DNA from: Chloroflexota bacterium
GTDB taxonomy: Bacteria; Chloroflexota; Dormibacteria; Dormibacterales; Dormibacteraceae
Assembly (NCBI GenBank): GCA_005880175.1
Contig: VBJR01000038.1
Location: forward strand, 1-6,274
DNA: 6,274 nt
Direction of reading: 5' to 3'
The translations under genes were made by a program, and so were the position numbers. The notes under the pieces are model-generated. The model did not search any database. It was not told the DNA's origin and saw nothing but the letters and a program-made list of their open reading frames with translations. Numbering within the stretch: the first letter of the stretch is position 1; every line of letters starts with the position of its first letter. This document shows, piece after piece, positions 1 to 6,082 of this stretch.

Positions 1-95
1 CACCCCTCGTTGACCTCGCCAGACGCGACCTGGCCACCGACCGCGATCCAGATCGACGCCAGACACCTCGCCGACAGTCGCCATCGACGGCGAGA

Positions 96-146
96 GGGCC
101 GGGGCTGGCGAGGCCTGACGTGGTCAGGCCGGCGCCAGTCCGGCCC
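96..146 (+). repeat. Long GC-rich hairpin over the peptidase start
   Basis: The inner part is a perfect inverted repeat: GGCCTGAC (112-119), loop GTG (120-122), GTCAGGCC (123-130). It extends outward as CTGGCG (105-110) with CGCCAG (133-138), then 102-104 with 139-141 (one G-T pair), then GGGCC (96-100) with GGCCC (142-146). One base is bulged (101) and there is a small internal loop (111 against 131-132), for about 22 pairs in 51 bases. The loop triplet is the only credible start codon of the peptidase gene, and the possible Shine-Dalgarno GAGG (110-113) lies in the stem. It could be a terminator of an upstream gene (no U-tract follows), a translation-gating structure, or, from the inner 19 bases, an operator for a dimeric regulator. 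The structure is seen directly; the function is inferred. Confidence 0.75.
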
Positions 147-1196
147 GGACCACGAACTCTTCAACAGCTTCCTAGGCGCCGTCGGTGCGTCCAATCTGTC
201 CTGGAGACCGAGCGGCTCGATCTGTTGGTGACCTCCACGCGCTCGACGAACTACTGGCTCGGGCTGCCGCGTGCTTCCTATGTATGCGTCACGAGGAGCG
301 ACGTCGTCGCCGAGTCAGCGGGCGGCGTGAGCCGAATCGCGGTTGCGTCGAGCGCTGGACGGATCGGCGTAGAAAGCGGCCTGGACGCGGCCCGACTGCT
401 TGAGTGGCAGCGGGAGCTTCCAGGGCTGACTGCGGAGGCCTGGCTACCGATCACCGGCGCGCTGCGGCGGATCCGGGCCACCAAGGATAATCTGGAGCAA
501 GTGCTGCTTCGACATGCGAGTGAGGTGACGTGCGGGGCGGTCGCGGAGGCGGTGCGCGCGCTCCGTCCCGGGTGCACCGAGGCAGACGTCTTGAGTTGGT
601 ACCAGTGTGGGCTACTCGACCGACACGGCGGTCTCGTGGGAAGAGACGACGTCACCGTGCTCACGGGGTCGCGGACAACCCGGACGTGGGGGGGCGTCAC
701 GACACGTGCCGTCCAATTGGGCGAGCCGGTAACGATTGACGTGGGCACGGCCGTGAGAGGCTATTGGAGCGATGTGGCGCGAAGCGTTGTCCTGGTCGAC
801 AGCCGCCGGGCGGTGCCGCCGGGCTGGCGTAAGGCATTCGACGCGGTCCGCGCCGCGCTGGGTCGCGTCTGCCACGACTGCCGACCAGGCGCGACGGCAG
901 GGAGCCTGGCAACCGCCTGCGAAGCCGAGTTGGAGCGCCGCGGGTTCGCGGGGAGCATGCCGCACCACCTGGGACACGGAATCGGACTTGAGTCTCATGA
1001 ACTGCCACTCGTCACGGTGGACTCGGCCACGATCCTGGAACCGGGCATGGTGATCGCGGTCGAACCGGCGGTCGTCATCCCCGACTTGCTGGGTGTCCGC
1101 ATCGAGGAGACCCTACTCGTCACGGAGGACGGGTGTCGGATCATCAGCCAACCTTCACAGGAGGAGCTGAGCCCCGATGGAGTGGTGGTCGTATGA
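120..1196 (+). CDS. M24 family metallopeptidase (Xaa-Pro dipeptidase/aminopeptidase type)
   Basis: Predicted cytoplasmic di-metal peptidase that would remove or split residues next to proline; the true substrate is unknown. The 358-residue length fits PepQ-type enzymes. Residues about 19-110 form a creatinase-like N-terminal domain (LDLLVTS near 34-39) and 125-345 the pita-bread catalytic domain. All five expected metal ligands are visible: D207 (TIDVG), D218 (YWSDVARSV), H286 (GHGIGLESHE), E315 (VEPAV) and E329 (RIEET). H293 is the usual second catalytic histidine. The start is GTG with GAGG six bases upstream. Frame 3 is open to the window edge, but residues 1-18 are Arg/Pro-rich and unlike the family, and no other usual start lies between 120 and the homology onset near 174. 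The start codon sits in the loop of a hairpin. First gene of the putative operon; its stop overlaps the next ATG (ATGA). It could also be an M24 hydrolase of a non-peptide substrate, such as a creatinase or ectoine-hydrolase relative. Confidence 0.88.
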   Translation: MVRPAPVRPGPRTLQQLPRRRRCVQSVLETERLDLLVTSTRSTNYWLGLPRASYVCVTRSDVVAESAGGVSRIAVASSAGRIGVESGLDAARLLEWQRELPGLTAEAWLPITGALRRIRATKDNLEQVLLRHASEVTCGAVAEAVRALRPGCTEADVLSWYQCGLLDRHGGLVGRDDVTVLTGSRTTRTWGGVTTRAVQLGEPVTIDVGTAVRGYWSDVARSVVLVDSRRAVPPGWRKAFDAVRAALGRVCHDCRPGATAGSLATACEAELERRGFAGSMPHHLGHGIGLESHELPLVTVDSATILEPGMVIAVEPAVVIPDLLGVRIEETLLVTEDGCRIISQPSQEELSPDGVVVV

Positions 1197-2263
1197 CGAT
1201 TGTCGGCGAAGACTTCGTCCTGCGTGCGTTCGAAGAGCGTGACGTCGCGGCGCTCCACGCCTACCACAACGATTCCTCGAGCTGGCGCACATATGGCTTC
1301 GCGCTGCTTCCCCAGTCGCTGGCGGAGACTGCTCGGCGCATGGAGGCCTCGCGACGGAATCCCAACAGTGCGCTGTGGACAATTGCCGGCGCCACCGGGG
1401 ACCTAAGCGCGATCGGCTTCAGCTATCTAGAGCAAATCGACTGGCTGACCCGTACGGGCTTCGTGGGCCAGGTGATCTACGACCCGGCCATGCGAGGCAG
1501 GGGCCTGGGCACGGCGGTACGGCGAGCCGTCCTCACGTTCGCCTTCGACCAGATGGACCTGCGATGCCTGTACTCGGAAACGATCGGCGACAACGTCGCG
1601 AGCCATCGGATGAATGCCAAGGTTGGCGCGTGCGCGATCGGAACGCGTCGCGGCGCCGCGTATCTGGACGGCCGACGGCATGACACTCACGTCTACGCAT
1701 GTAGACGGAACGACGCGTTGTCTAAGCCGACGCCTGCCGCGGACGTCGTGCCGCTCGTGAGCGGCAAGACGGAAGCGCTGCCGATGTCACCGGCGAGCGC
1801 GGACGCGCTCGCCGAGGTTTGGGACGGACTGCGGACGGATTGGTGGCCGTACCTCGCCTGCCTCCGCTGGATGCCGTCGTCCGAGACGGGCCCGGCTCCG
1901 CCGGCGCGGCTCGGTCACAGCGACGATCTGCTCTTCCAGGTGGCCTCATCGGGGGGCCGATGGGTCGCCGGCCTGGTCCGGATCGTTGCGCAGGCTCGCG
2001 CGGCCACCGCGCTGCTGCTGCCACCGCACGACGTCCCGTGCGCGGAGGTCCACGCGTGCCTCGTTCGGCTGCTGAACATCGCGTTCCTCAACCGGAACCT
2101 CTGGCGGGTGGAGCTCCTCGTGCCGGCGTCGAGCCGGTCGCTTGTCTCGGCGGCCGTGGCAGCGGGTATGCACAGGGAGATAACCTTCCCTGCCCGCTAC
2201 CACGGAACGCACGGCTACGAGGACGTGTTGCTGTTCGCGACCATCTCCACCGATATCTCATAG
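1193..2263 (+). CDS. Tandem GNAT-family N-acetyltransferase
   Basis: 356 residues from ATG 1193, which overlaps the peptidase stop as ATGA. An in-frame GTG at 1133 would add 20 residues but would lie inside the peptidase gene and ahead of the natural GNAT opening (MTIVGEDFVLRAFEERD). Residues 1-170 are a complete GNAT domain of the RimJ/RimL type: beta strands at 2-12, acetyl-CoA pyrophosphate loop RGRGLG at 101-106 (R-x-x-G-x-G), and the NVASHRMNAKVG helix at 134-145. Residues 185-353 look like a second GNAT fold (WRVELLVP near 304-311, AAVAAGMHREITF near 320-332), but the acetyl-CoA loop is replaced by a stretch rich in Pro, Asp and Ala, so this half is probably not catalytic. The acceptor may be an amine of a small molecule, such as an antibiotic or biosynthetic intermediate, or a protein N-terminus; the sequence does not decide. 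The next gene begins 1-4 bases after its stop. Confidence 0.87.
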   Translation: MTIVGEDFVLRAFEERDVAALHAYHNDSSSWRTYGFALLPQSLAETARRMEASRRNPNSALWTIAGATGDLSAIGFSYLEQIDWLTRTGFVGQVIYDPAMRGRGLGTAVRRAVLTFAFDQMDLRCLYSETIGDNVASHRMNAKVGACAIGTRRGAAYLDGRRHDTHVYACRRNDALSKPTPAADVVPLVSGKTEALPMSPASADALAEVWDGLRTDWWPYLACLRWMPSSETGPAPPARLGHSDDLLFQVASSGGRWVAGLVRIVAQARAATALLLPPHDVPCAEVHACLVRLLNIAFLNRNLWRVELLVPASSRSLVSAAVAAGMHREITFPARYHGTHGYEDVLLFATISTDIS

Positions 2264-2264
2264 C

Positions 2265-3368
2265 GTGATGCTCGTCTCGACGCGGGGACTGAATCGAATG
2301 CTGCTAGCCCGTCAGGGCCTGCTGCGGCGCGAGCGAACGGAGCCACTGGCAATGGTCGCGCGCCTTGGTGGGATGAACGGCCAATACGCGACTGGCCCGT
2401 ATCTGGGCCTCCTCGCGAGAGTCGAGGGCTTCGCGCGGGACCAGCTGACCGAGGCCGTTCGACGAGCGTCACTCGTCAGGGTCACGCTGCATCGCAGCAC
2501 GATCCACCTGACGACGGCTGCGGACTACGCGAGATGGTACTCGGCCATCCGGCCAGTGCTGATCCGCGCGTTCCGCGGCTACTTTCCTGCCGAGGCGCGC
2601 TCCCTACAGCTCGAAGCCGTGGCGAGCGCCGCACGTGGCCTGCTTGCCGAACGGCCCCTGTCGCGGGCCGAGCTGGATCGCGCGCTGACGCCGATGTTCC
2701 CGGGCGTGTCGACCGGCAGCCTGGCATTCGCGGCTCGGGCAATCCTGCCGCTGGTGCAGGTGCCGGACGCCGCGCTCTGGGATGCGCGTGGCGAAGTCCG
2801 ATACGTCTTGGCCGAGCAGGCGAAGGTTCATGTTCTGAGCGACGAGGACGAGGGCCGGCTCGACCTGGCTCGGCGCTACCTAACCGCGTTCGGACCGGCC
2901 ACCTCCGAGGACTTCCAGGCCTGGTCGGGAGTGACGGGCGCGCGCCAGCTCTTCGACCGCCTGGATCTCGCTACATTCCGCGACGATCAGGGCCGCACCT
3001 TGTACGACTTGCCGGGCTGCCCCCAGGTAGACGAGAGCGTGTCCGCGCCCGTGAGGCTGCTTCCCGACTACGACAACCTGATCTTCGGGCACCGCGATCG
3101 CAGCCGGGTGCTGCCCGATCGATACCGCAAGACCGTGGTATCAATCGGCCGGCGCATGCCGGGGATCGTCCTGCTGGACGGCATGGTGGCCGGGACCTGG
3201 CGAAGGATCGATCGAGGGGAAGCCGTAGACTTCGAGATCGCACTGTTCGAGGAGGCGCCGAAGAGTATCGGCGAGGAGCTGCGATGTGAGGCGGAGGGCC
3301 TGCTCGCGCACCTCGCGAACGAAGCCTTGGCGGGGCGCGTTGTAATCGAGCGTGCCAGCGGGTGTTGA
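2265..3368 (+). CDS. HTH_42 winged-helix protein, AlkZ/YcaQ DNA-glycosylase superfamily
   Basis: 367 residues matching the HTH_42 (DUF1006) family along its whole length: an N-terminal winged helix (SRGLNRMLLARQGLL-like opening, 5-20), the LGGMNGQYATGPYLGLLARV block (34-53), the HRSTIHLTT block (76-84), tandem winged helices, and the C-terminal barrel signature LLPDYDNLIFGHRDRSRVL (265-283) and VDFEIALFEE (321-330). Studied members, AlkZ (azinomycin self-resistance) and YcaQ/AlkX, are DNA glycosylases that remove bulky N7-alkylpurines or unhook crosslinks with a Gln-x-Gln or Gln-x-Asp motif. Here the aligned motif is N38-G-Q40, so the first Gln is Asn. Activity is therefore plausible but not assured, and a non-catalytic DNA-binding role is possible. 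The start is GTG 2265 or ATG 2268 with no clear Shine-Dalgarno, so translation is probably coupled to the upstream gene. The end overlaps the phosphoribosyltransferase start. Confidence 0.87.
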   Translation: MMLVSTRGLNRMLLARQGLLRRERTEPLAMVARLGGMNGQYATGPYLGLLARVEGFARDQLTEAVRRASLVRVTLHRSTIHLTTAADYARWYSAIRPVLIRAFRGYFPAEARSLQLEAVASAARGLLAERPLSRAELDRALTPMFPGVSTGSLAFAARAILPLVQVPDAALWDARGEVRYVLAEQAKVHVLSDEDEGRLDLARRYLTAFGPATSEDFQAWSGVTGARQLFDRLDLATFRDDQGRTLYDLPGCPQVDESVSAPVRLLPDYDNLIFGHRDRSRVLPDRYRKTVVSIGRRMPGIVLLDGMVAGTWRRIDRGEAVDFEIALFEEAPKSIGEELRCEAEGLLAHLANEALAGRVVIERASGC

Positions 3369-4033
3369 CCAGCGTGTGCGAGGACCAGCTCCGCCAGCGA
3401 CTGGTCTTGGCCATGCACGTGGACTCACACCGGCAGCCTGACATCTGGGGCATCTATCGCGACGGCCGCCTGCTCGCGGAGCTACTGGACGCGTTCGCAG
3501 CGACGCTCGGCGCGCTGCGGGCGACCCACGTGGCCGGCATCGAATCGAAAGGGTTTGTGCTGGCCGCCGGCCTCGCGTCCCGTCTCGGCACAGGGTTCGT
3601 ACCGGTACGGAAGGGTCTCCTGGCGAACCGCATGGTCGGACGACTACACGTCGAGGTAGGCCGCGATGGCTACTCTGGCGCCGATTTCGAGCTGTGTGTA
3701 CAGGAGCACGCGCTGTATGGGGCCCGCGTGGTCCTGGTCGATGACTGGATCCAGACCGGTTCGTCCGCACGGGCGGCCGCGAAGCTTGTACACGCTGCCG
3801 GTGGCGTGCTGCTGGGCATGGCAGTCATCTTCCACGACTGCTTGGAGGCCCCACCCGTTGAACCCCTTTTCTCGTTCAGTCATCACTTCGAAGTCGCTTC
3901 GCCCAGCCAAGAAGGTCTCGACAGCTTCCATTGGGCCAGCGCCGAAGTCGGACTCGATCGGATGTCCGTTGACCGATGTGTCCTCCACTATCAGGTAGCA
4001 GCCGGGCGTAACGAGATCCGCGTAGCACTGTAG
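3362..4033 (+). CDS. APRT-like type I phosphoribosyltransferase
   Basis: Predicted cytoplasmic enzyme joining a purine-like base to PRPP, or the reverse, as in purine salvage. Seen: the APRT-type block HVAGIESKGFVLAAGLASRL (56-75) followed by FVPVRKG (79-85), and the PRPP-binding loop VVLVDDWIQTGSSA (123-136), with D127-D128 and T132-G133 in the expected places. The usual fold ends near residue 160-178; the remaining 45-60 residues lack recognisable family features and lie antisense to the methyltransferase gene, so they may be read-through to the first stop. The start is GTG 3362 (7-base overlap with the previous gene) or TTG 3365 (TTGA overlap); GTG 3374 is also in frame. The DDWIQTGS form, with Trp after the acidic pair, recalls a group of actinobacterial APRT-like proteins of uncertain substrate (recollection, not a search). 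Last gene of the putative operon. Confidence 0.85.
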   Translation: MLTSVCEDQLRQRLVLAMHVDSHRQPDIWGIYRDGRLLAELLDAFAATLGALRATHVAGIESKGFVLAAGLASRLGTGFVPVRKGLLANRMVGRLHVEVGRDGYSGADFELCVQEHALYGARVVLVDDWIQTGSSARAAAKLVHAAGGVLLGMAVIFHDCLEAPPVEPLFSFSHHFEVASPSQEGLDSFHWASAEVGLDRMSVDRCVLHYQVAAGRNEIRVAL

Positions 4034-4579
4034 CTCTGCCAGCACGTGCTGCGCGCGGTGATCCGAGTCGAGGATCACCATAACCGAATCGGACCCGGCC
4101 GCGAGCTCCCGAACGACATCGAGCACGCTGGCGTCCGTCGACGAGCCCGTCAGGTACCGGATGCGTCCGTGGTCCGCACGGCCGGGGGCGGTCGGATCGA
4201 TGGTGACGATCTGTCCCGAACCGAGCTGATCGAGCACGCTGGCGAGATAGAGCGCGCTGCCGCCGTACCACGTGCCCGTCTCCACAATCAAGCCGGGACG
4301 TGTCTCGGTCAGAATCTCCTGGTAGATCCAAAGGTCGAGCGGGCATTTGATCAGCGGTACCCCGAGCCATGTCAGCCGGGTCTCCATTCCCAAAGCGTGG
4401 TAGAGCTGATGGAAGGCGCGCACCAGCACCTGTCCGGCGGGGCCCAACTGGGCGACCGGGCTCTTCTGCTCTGTCAGCTGCCGAGCCGCGATAGCAAGCT
4501 TGCGGTCCCGAATCGCGATCTCGCGCTGCAGCTGTTCGACCCGCGCTTCGAGCTGCTCGATCCGATCTGATTCGGTCAC
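3644..4579 (-). CDS. CmcI-family SAM-dependent methyltransferase (cephalosporin hydroxylase/RMNT family)
   Basis: 311 residues from GTG 4579, whose GTGA overlaps the stop of the HAD gene. Residues 4-35 form a probable coiled coil (IEQLEARVEQLQREI with heptad spacing). Residues about 45-245 are the Rossmann methyltransferase fold: SAM motif IVETGTWYGGSALYLA (98-113), VTIDPT (125-130), VMVILDSDHRAQHVLAELQ (167-185) and CYLIVEDTSVNGHP (194-207). D173, E199 and D200 have the spacing I recall for the magnesium ligands of CmcI. Family members methylate small molecules or sugars: CmcI acts in cephamycin 7-methoxylation and mycobacterial relatives methylate rhamnosyl lipids. The family core ends near residue 245 (EREKGFNGWGL); the remaining 65 residues are antisense to the phosphoribosyltransferase PRPP loop and look like read-through. 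The acceptor is unknown; no CmcJ-like partner is seen. Confidence 0.86.
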   Translation of the reverse strand: MTESDRIEQLEARVEQLQREIAIRDRKLAIAARQLTEQKSPVAQLGPAGQVLVRAFHQLYHALGMETRLTWLGVPLIKCPLDLWIYQEILTETRPGLIVETGTWYGGSALYLASVLDQLGSGQIVTIDPTAPGRADHGRIRYLTGSSTDASVLDVVRELAAGSDSVMVILDSDHRAQHVLAELQCYADLVTPGCYLIVEDTSVNGHPIESDFGAGPMEAVETFLAGRSDFEVMTEREKGFNGWGLQAVVEDDCHAQQHATGSVYKLRGRPCGRTGLDPVIDQDHAGPIQRVLLYTQLEIGARVAIAAYLDV

Positions 4580-5268
4580 GCTGAGCCGTCCACGACGAGA
4601 TGAAGCAGCTGGTCGAGCCTGTCGACACGAGGGCCGTGCCAGTCACGCTCGGGCTCGAGACGAAATCGACCGTCATCGTCCGGATCCGCCAGCAGCACTG
4701 GGCGCATGCCGACGCGTTGCGCGCCTGTCAGCTCGCGGCTCCCACCGTCCCCGACGTACCAGCATTCCTGGGGAGGAACCTCCAGGAGGTCGCAGGCGCG
4801 GCGGTAAAGGCCCGGAGACGGTTTCCGGCGGCCCATCTCGCACGAGAGCACGCGTGCATCGACGCATGGGGCCAAAGGCATCTCGTCCCAGAGCTCCGCC
4901 GTCTCCGACGAGCAGTCGCTTACCACCGCGATGCGGTTTCTGCGATCTCGCAGCCTGCCCAGGACGAAGACCGCATCGGGACGCAGCGTGTGCAACGATC
5001 GGGCGTGCTCCAGGCGCATCCTCACCGCGCGATCCAGCGTCGAAGGCTGGACCGGCAGGCCGAGATCGCGATTGATGATCTCAGTCAACACGTCGCGTGT
5101 CGACGCCGGATTAGTCAATCTATGCGGAAGGCTGTCGACGAGCGCTCTCGCCAGCTTGTGCGGCGAGGCCCCAATGCATGCCGCAAGCTCGACCAAATGT
5201 CGCGGCCGGGAGCTGTTAGCCAGAGGGTCGGTGAGTGTGCCGAACAGGTCGAACACCACAGCTCGCAC
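4576..5268 (-). CDS. HAD-superfamily hydrolase (subfamily IA type)
   Basis: 230 residues with all four HAD motifs: I, VVFDLFGTLTD with nucleophile D7; II, VVSDCS with S117; III, GRRKPSP with K149; IV, YVGDGGSREL with D174. The cap helices lie between about residues 20 and 95. The usual second Asp of motif I is Phe here (DLFGT), a variant frequent in subfamily IA proteins. Expected activity is phosphate-ester or phosphoglycolate-like hydrolysis, but small-molecule dehalogenation cannot be excluded. GTG 5268 gives the normal family opening (RAVVFDLFGTL); the frame stays open just upstream but shows no nearby ATG or GTG. No Shine-Dalgarno is seen; a -10 hexamer six bases upstream suggests leaderless translation. 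The stop overlaps the methyltransferase start (GTGA), so the two should be co-translated. Confidence 0.9.
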   Translation of the reverse strand: MRAVVFDLFGTLTDPLANSSRPRHLVELAACIGASPHKLARALVDSLPHRLTNPASTRDVLTEIINRDLGLPVQPSTLDRAVRMRLEHARSLHTLRPDAVFVLGRLRDRRNRIAVVSDCSSETAELWDEMPLAPCVDARVLSCEMGRRKPSPGLYRRACDLLEVPPQECWYVGDGGSRELTGAQRVGMRPVLLADPDDDGRFRLEPERDWHGPRVDRLDQLLHLVVDGSA

Positions 5269-5280
5269 ATAACCATCATA
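5269..5280 (-). promoter_or_regulatory. Probable -10 element of a leaderless promoter for the HAD-methyltransferase pair
   Basis: On the minus strand TATGAT (5280-5275) differs from TATAAT at one base and fits the actinobacterial TANNNT pattern. It is followed by six bases (GGTTAT) and then the GTG start at 5268, placing the expected transcription start on the G of the start codon. No Shine-Dalgarno lies in between, which agrees with a leaderless mRNA. No convincing -35 hexamer is visible 17-19 bases upstream, which is common in this group. Confidence 0.6.
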
Positions 5281-5625
5281 GAGCCACCCGGCTCGGCCGA
5301 CGTCCCGAGGGCGACCGCGTGGGGATGCTGCACGAGGTGTCTCGTAAGTGGATAGGCCGGGTTCGCGGGTCGCCCGGCGGACATTGCCGCCAGGGCCGGT
5401 CGCCTGAGCGTTGCGCCGTGGGGCGGAGCCGTCAGTCGCCGGTTACCGGTGGCGCGCTCACTGCGCCCACCTCCGGTGTAATGCGGAACCTTATGTGGCG
5501 GGAGCGGTCCGCCAGCCCATACAGACAGCCCCGGAGTACGGGCTCGACCGACCGTCCAGGATTCGCCACCCACCGTCCCTGCCTTGAGGATATGGGCTGC
5601 CTGCGCTTCGACCACGTCGTCGCCA
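5281..5625. other. Intergenic stretch without a recognisable gene
   Basis: About 345 bases between the HAD promoter and the decayed hydrolase. Open frames exist on both strands, but their translations show no motif I recognise and mixed codon bias. The only small features noted are a TGTCTCGTAAG string (5339-5349) and the near-palindrome CCGGTTACCGG (5439-5449). Nothing firm can be assigned. Confidence 0.5.
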
Positions 5626-5627
5626 GG

Positions 5628-6082
5628 CCATTGACACCAGCCGCCTCCGCCGCCGCCCTGGCCACGGCCGGCAGGCACTCGGCACCTCGGTCATGATCGC
5701 CACCGAGCGGCCAATCGTCGGGCGTCGAACGGCTCGGTGAACACCACCCGCGGCACCCGGACGCCGAGCGCTGCGCAGTTGGCGATACAGCTTCGCGTCC
5801 CGGCTGGATCGTCTTCGCCGAGGGCGGCGACCTCGTCGGCCACTATGGTCTCGGCGATCGCCACAGCGTCGCGATCTGGCTCTGGCCAACGGCGGGCGTG
5901 GCGGTCATGCTGTACGTCGAGGTGGCCAGCGCGAGAGCGCGATCACCGGCGTCTTCACAGAGCTGTTCGGCGGCGCGGTCAGGTTCTCCGCCCCAGCGGC
6001 GGATGCGGCCTGGCCGCCGGAGCCGGACCGGGTGGTGGGCACGTACGAGTGGCCCGACGCACGGTTCGACGTGTTCCTGCAC
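5628..6082 (+). pseudogene. Remnant of a serine beta-lactamase-family hydrolase (C-terminal part)
   Basis: Read in frame 3, 5628-5672 gives PLTPAASAAALATAG, like the paG-lxStAaDLArF region of class C-type serine hydrolases, and a TGA follows at 5694. Still in frame 3, 5799-5912 gives PGWIVFAEGGDLVGHYG and then AGVAVML, matching the GW...vvGHdG...glaValL block, where H-x-G stands for the third active-site motif. The frame then changes to frame 2 near 5939, giving ITGVFTELFGG and VVGTYEWPDARFDVF (to about 6080), the usual end of the domain and the start of its C-terminal barrel. The SxxK region that should lie upstream is absent. One stop, one frameshift and the missing N-terminus argue for a decayed gene; a sequencing error could explain only the frameshift. 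Similarity is judged by eye. Confidence 0.5.

Noticed and set aside
78..93. Small inverted repeat TCGCC-6-GGCGA
   Set aside because: Five-base arms are expected by chance in sequence this rich in GC.
1..119. Promoter search before the peptidase, including TTGACC at 10-15
   Set aside because: No acceptable -10 hexamer lies at the right distance.
10..231. Plus-strand frame of 73 residues starting with TTG
   Set aside because: Arg-rich with no family features. It overlaps the peptidase N-terminus; kept only as a hint of a possible indel.
278..748. Minus-strand open frame of 156 residues
   Set aside because: Antisense to the creatinase-like and catalytic parts of the peptidase gene; composition is that of a GC-rich shadow frame.
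1133..1192. Upstream GTG start for the acetyltransferase with GGAGG four bases before it
   Set aside because: It would add 20 residues without GNAT features inside the peptidase gene, while ATG 1193 gives the normal domain opening and an ATGA overlap.
2534..3289. Plus-strand frame of 251 residues inside the HTH_42 gene
   Set aside because: Arg/Ala/Gly-rich shadow; the overlapping frame carries the full HTH_42 signature.
3876..4676. Minus-strand frame of 266 residues overlapping the methyltransferase
   Set aside because: Arg-rich shadow with no motifs; the SAM-binding motif and acidic metal ligands are in the other minus frame.
4600..5355. Plus-strand frame of 251 residues opposite the HAD gene
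   Set aside because: Antisense to a gene with all four HAD motifs; the translation has no recognisable domain.
5115..5678. Minus-strand frame of 187 residues reaching into the HAD gene
   Set aside because: Its C-terminal part is a shadow of the HAD gene; the unique part is Gly/Pro/Arg-rich with no recognised family.
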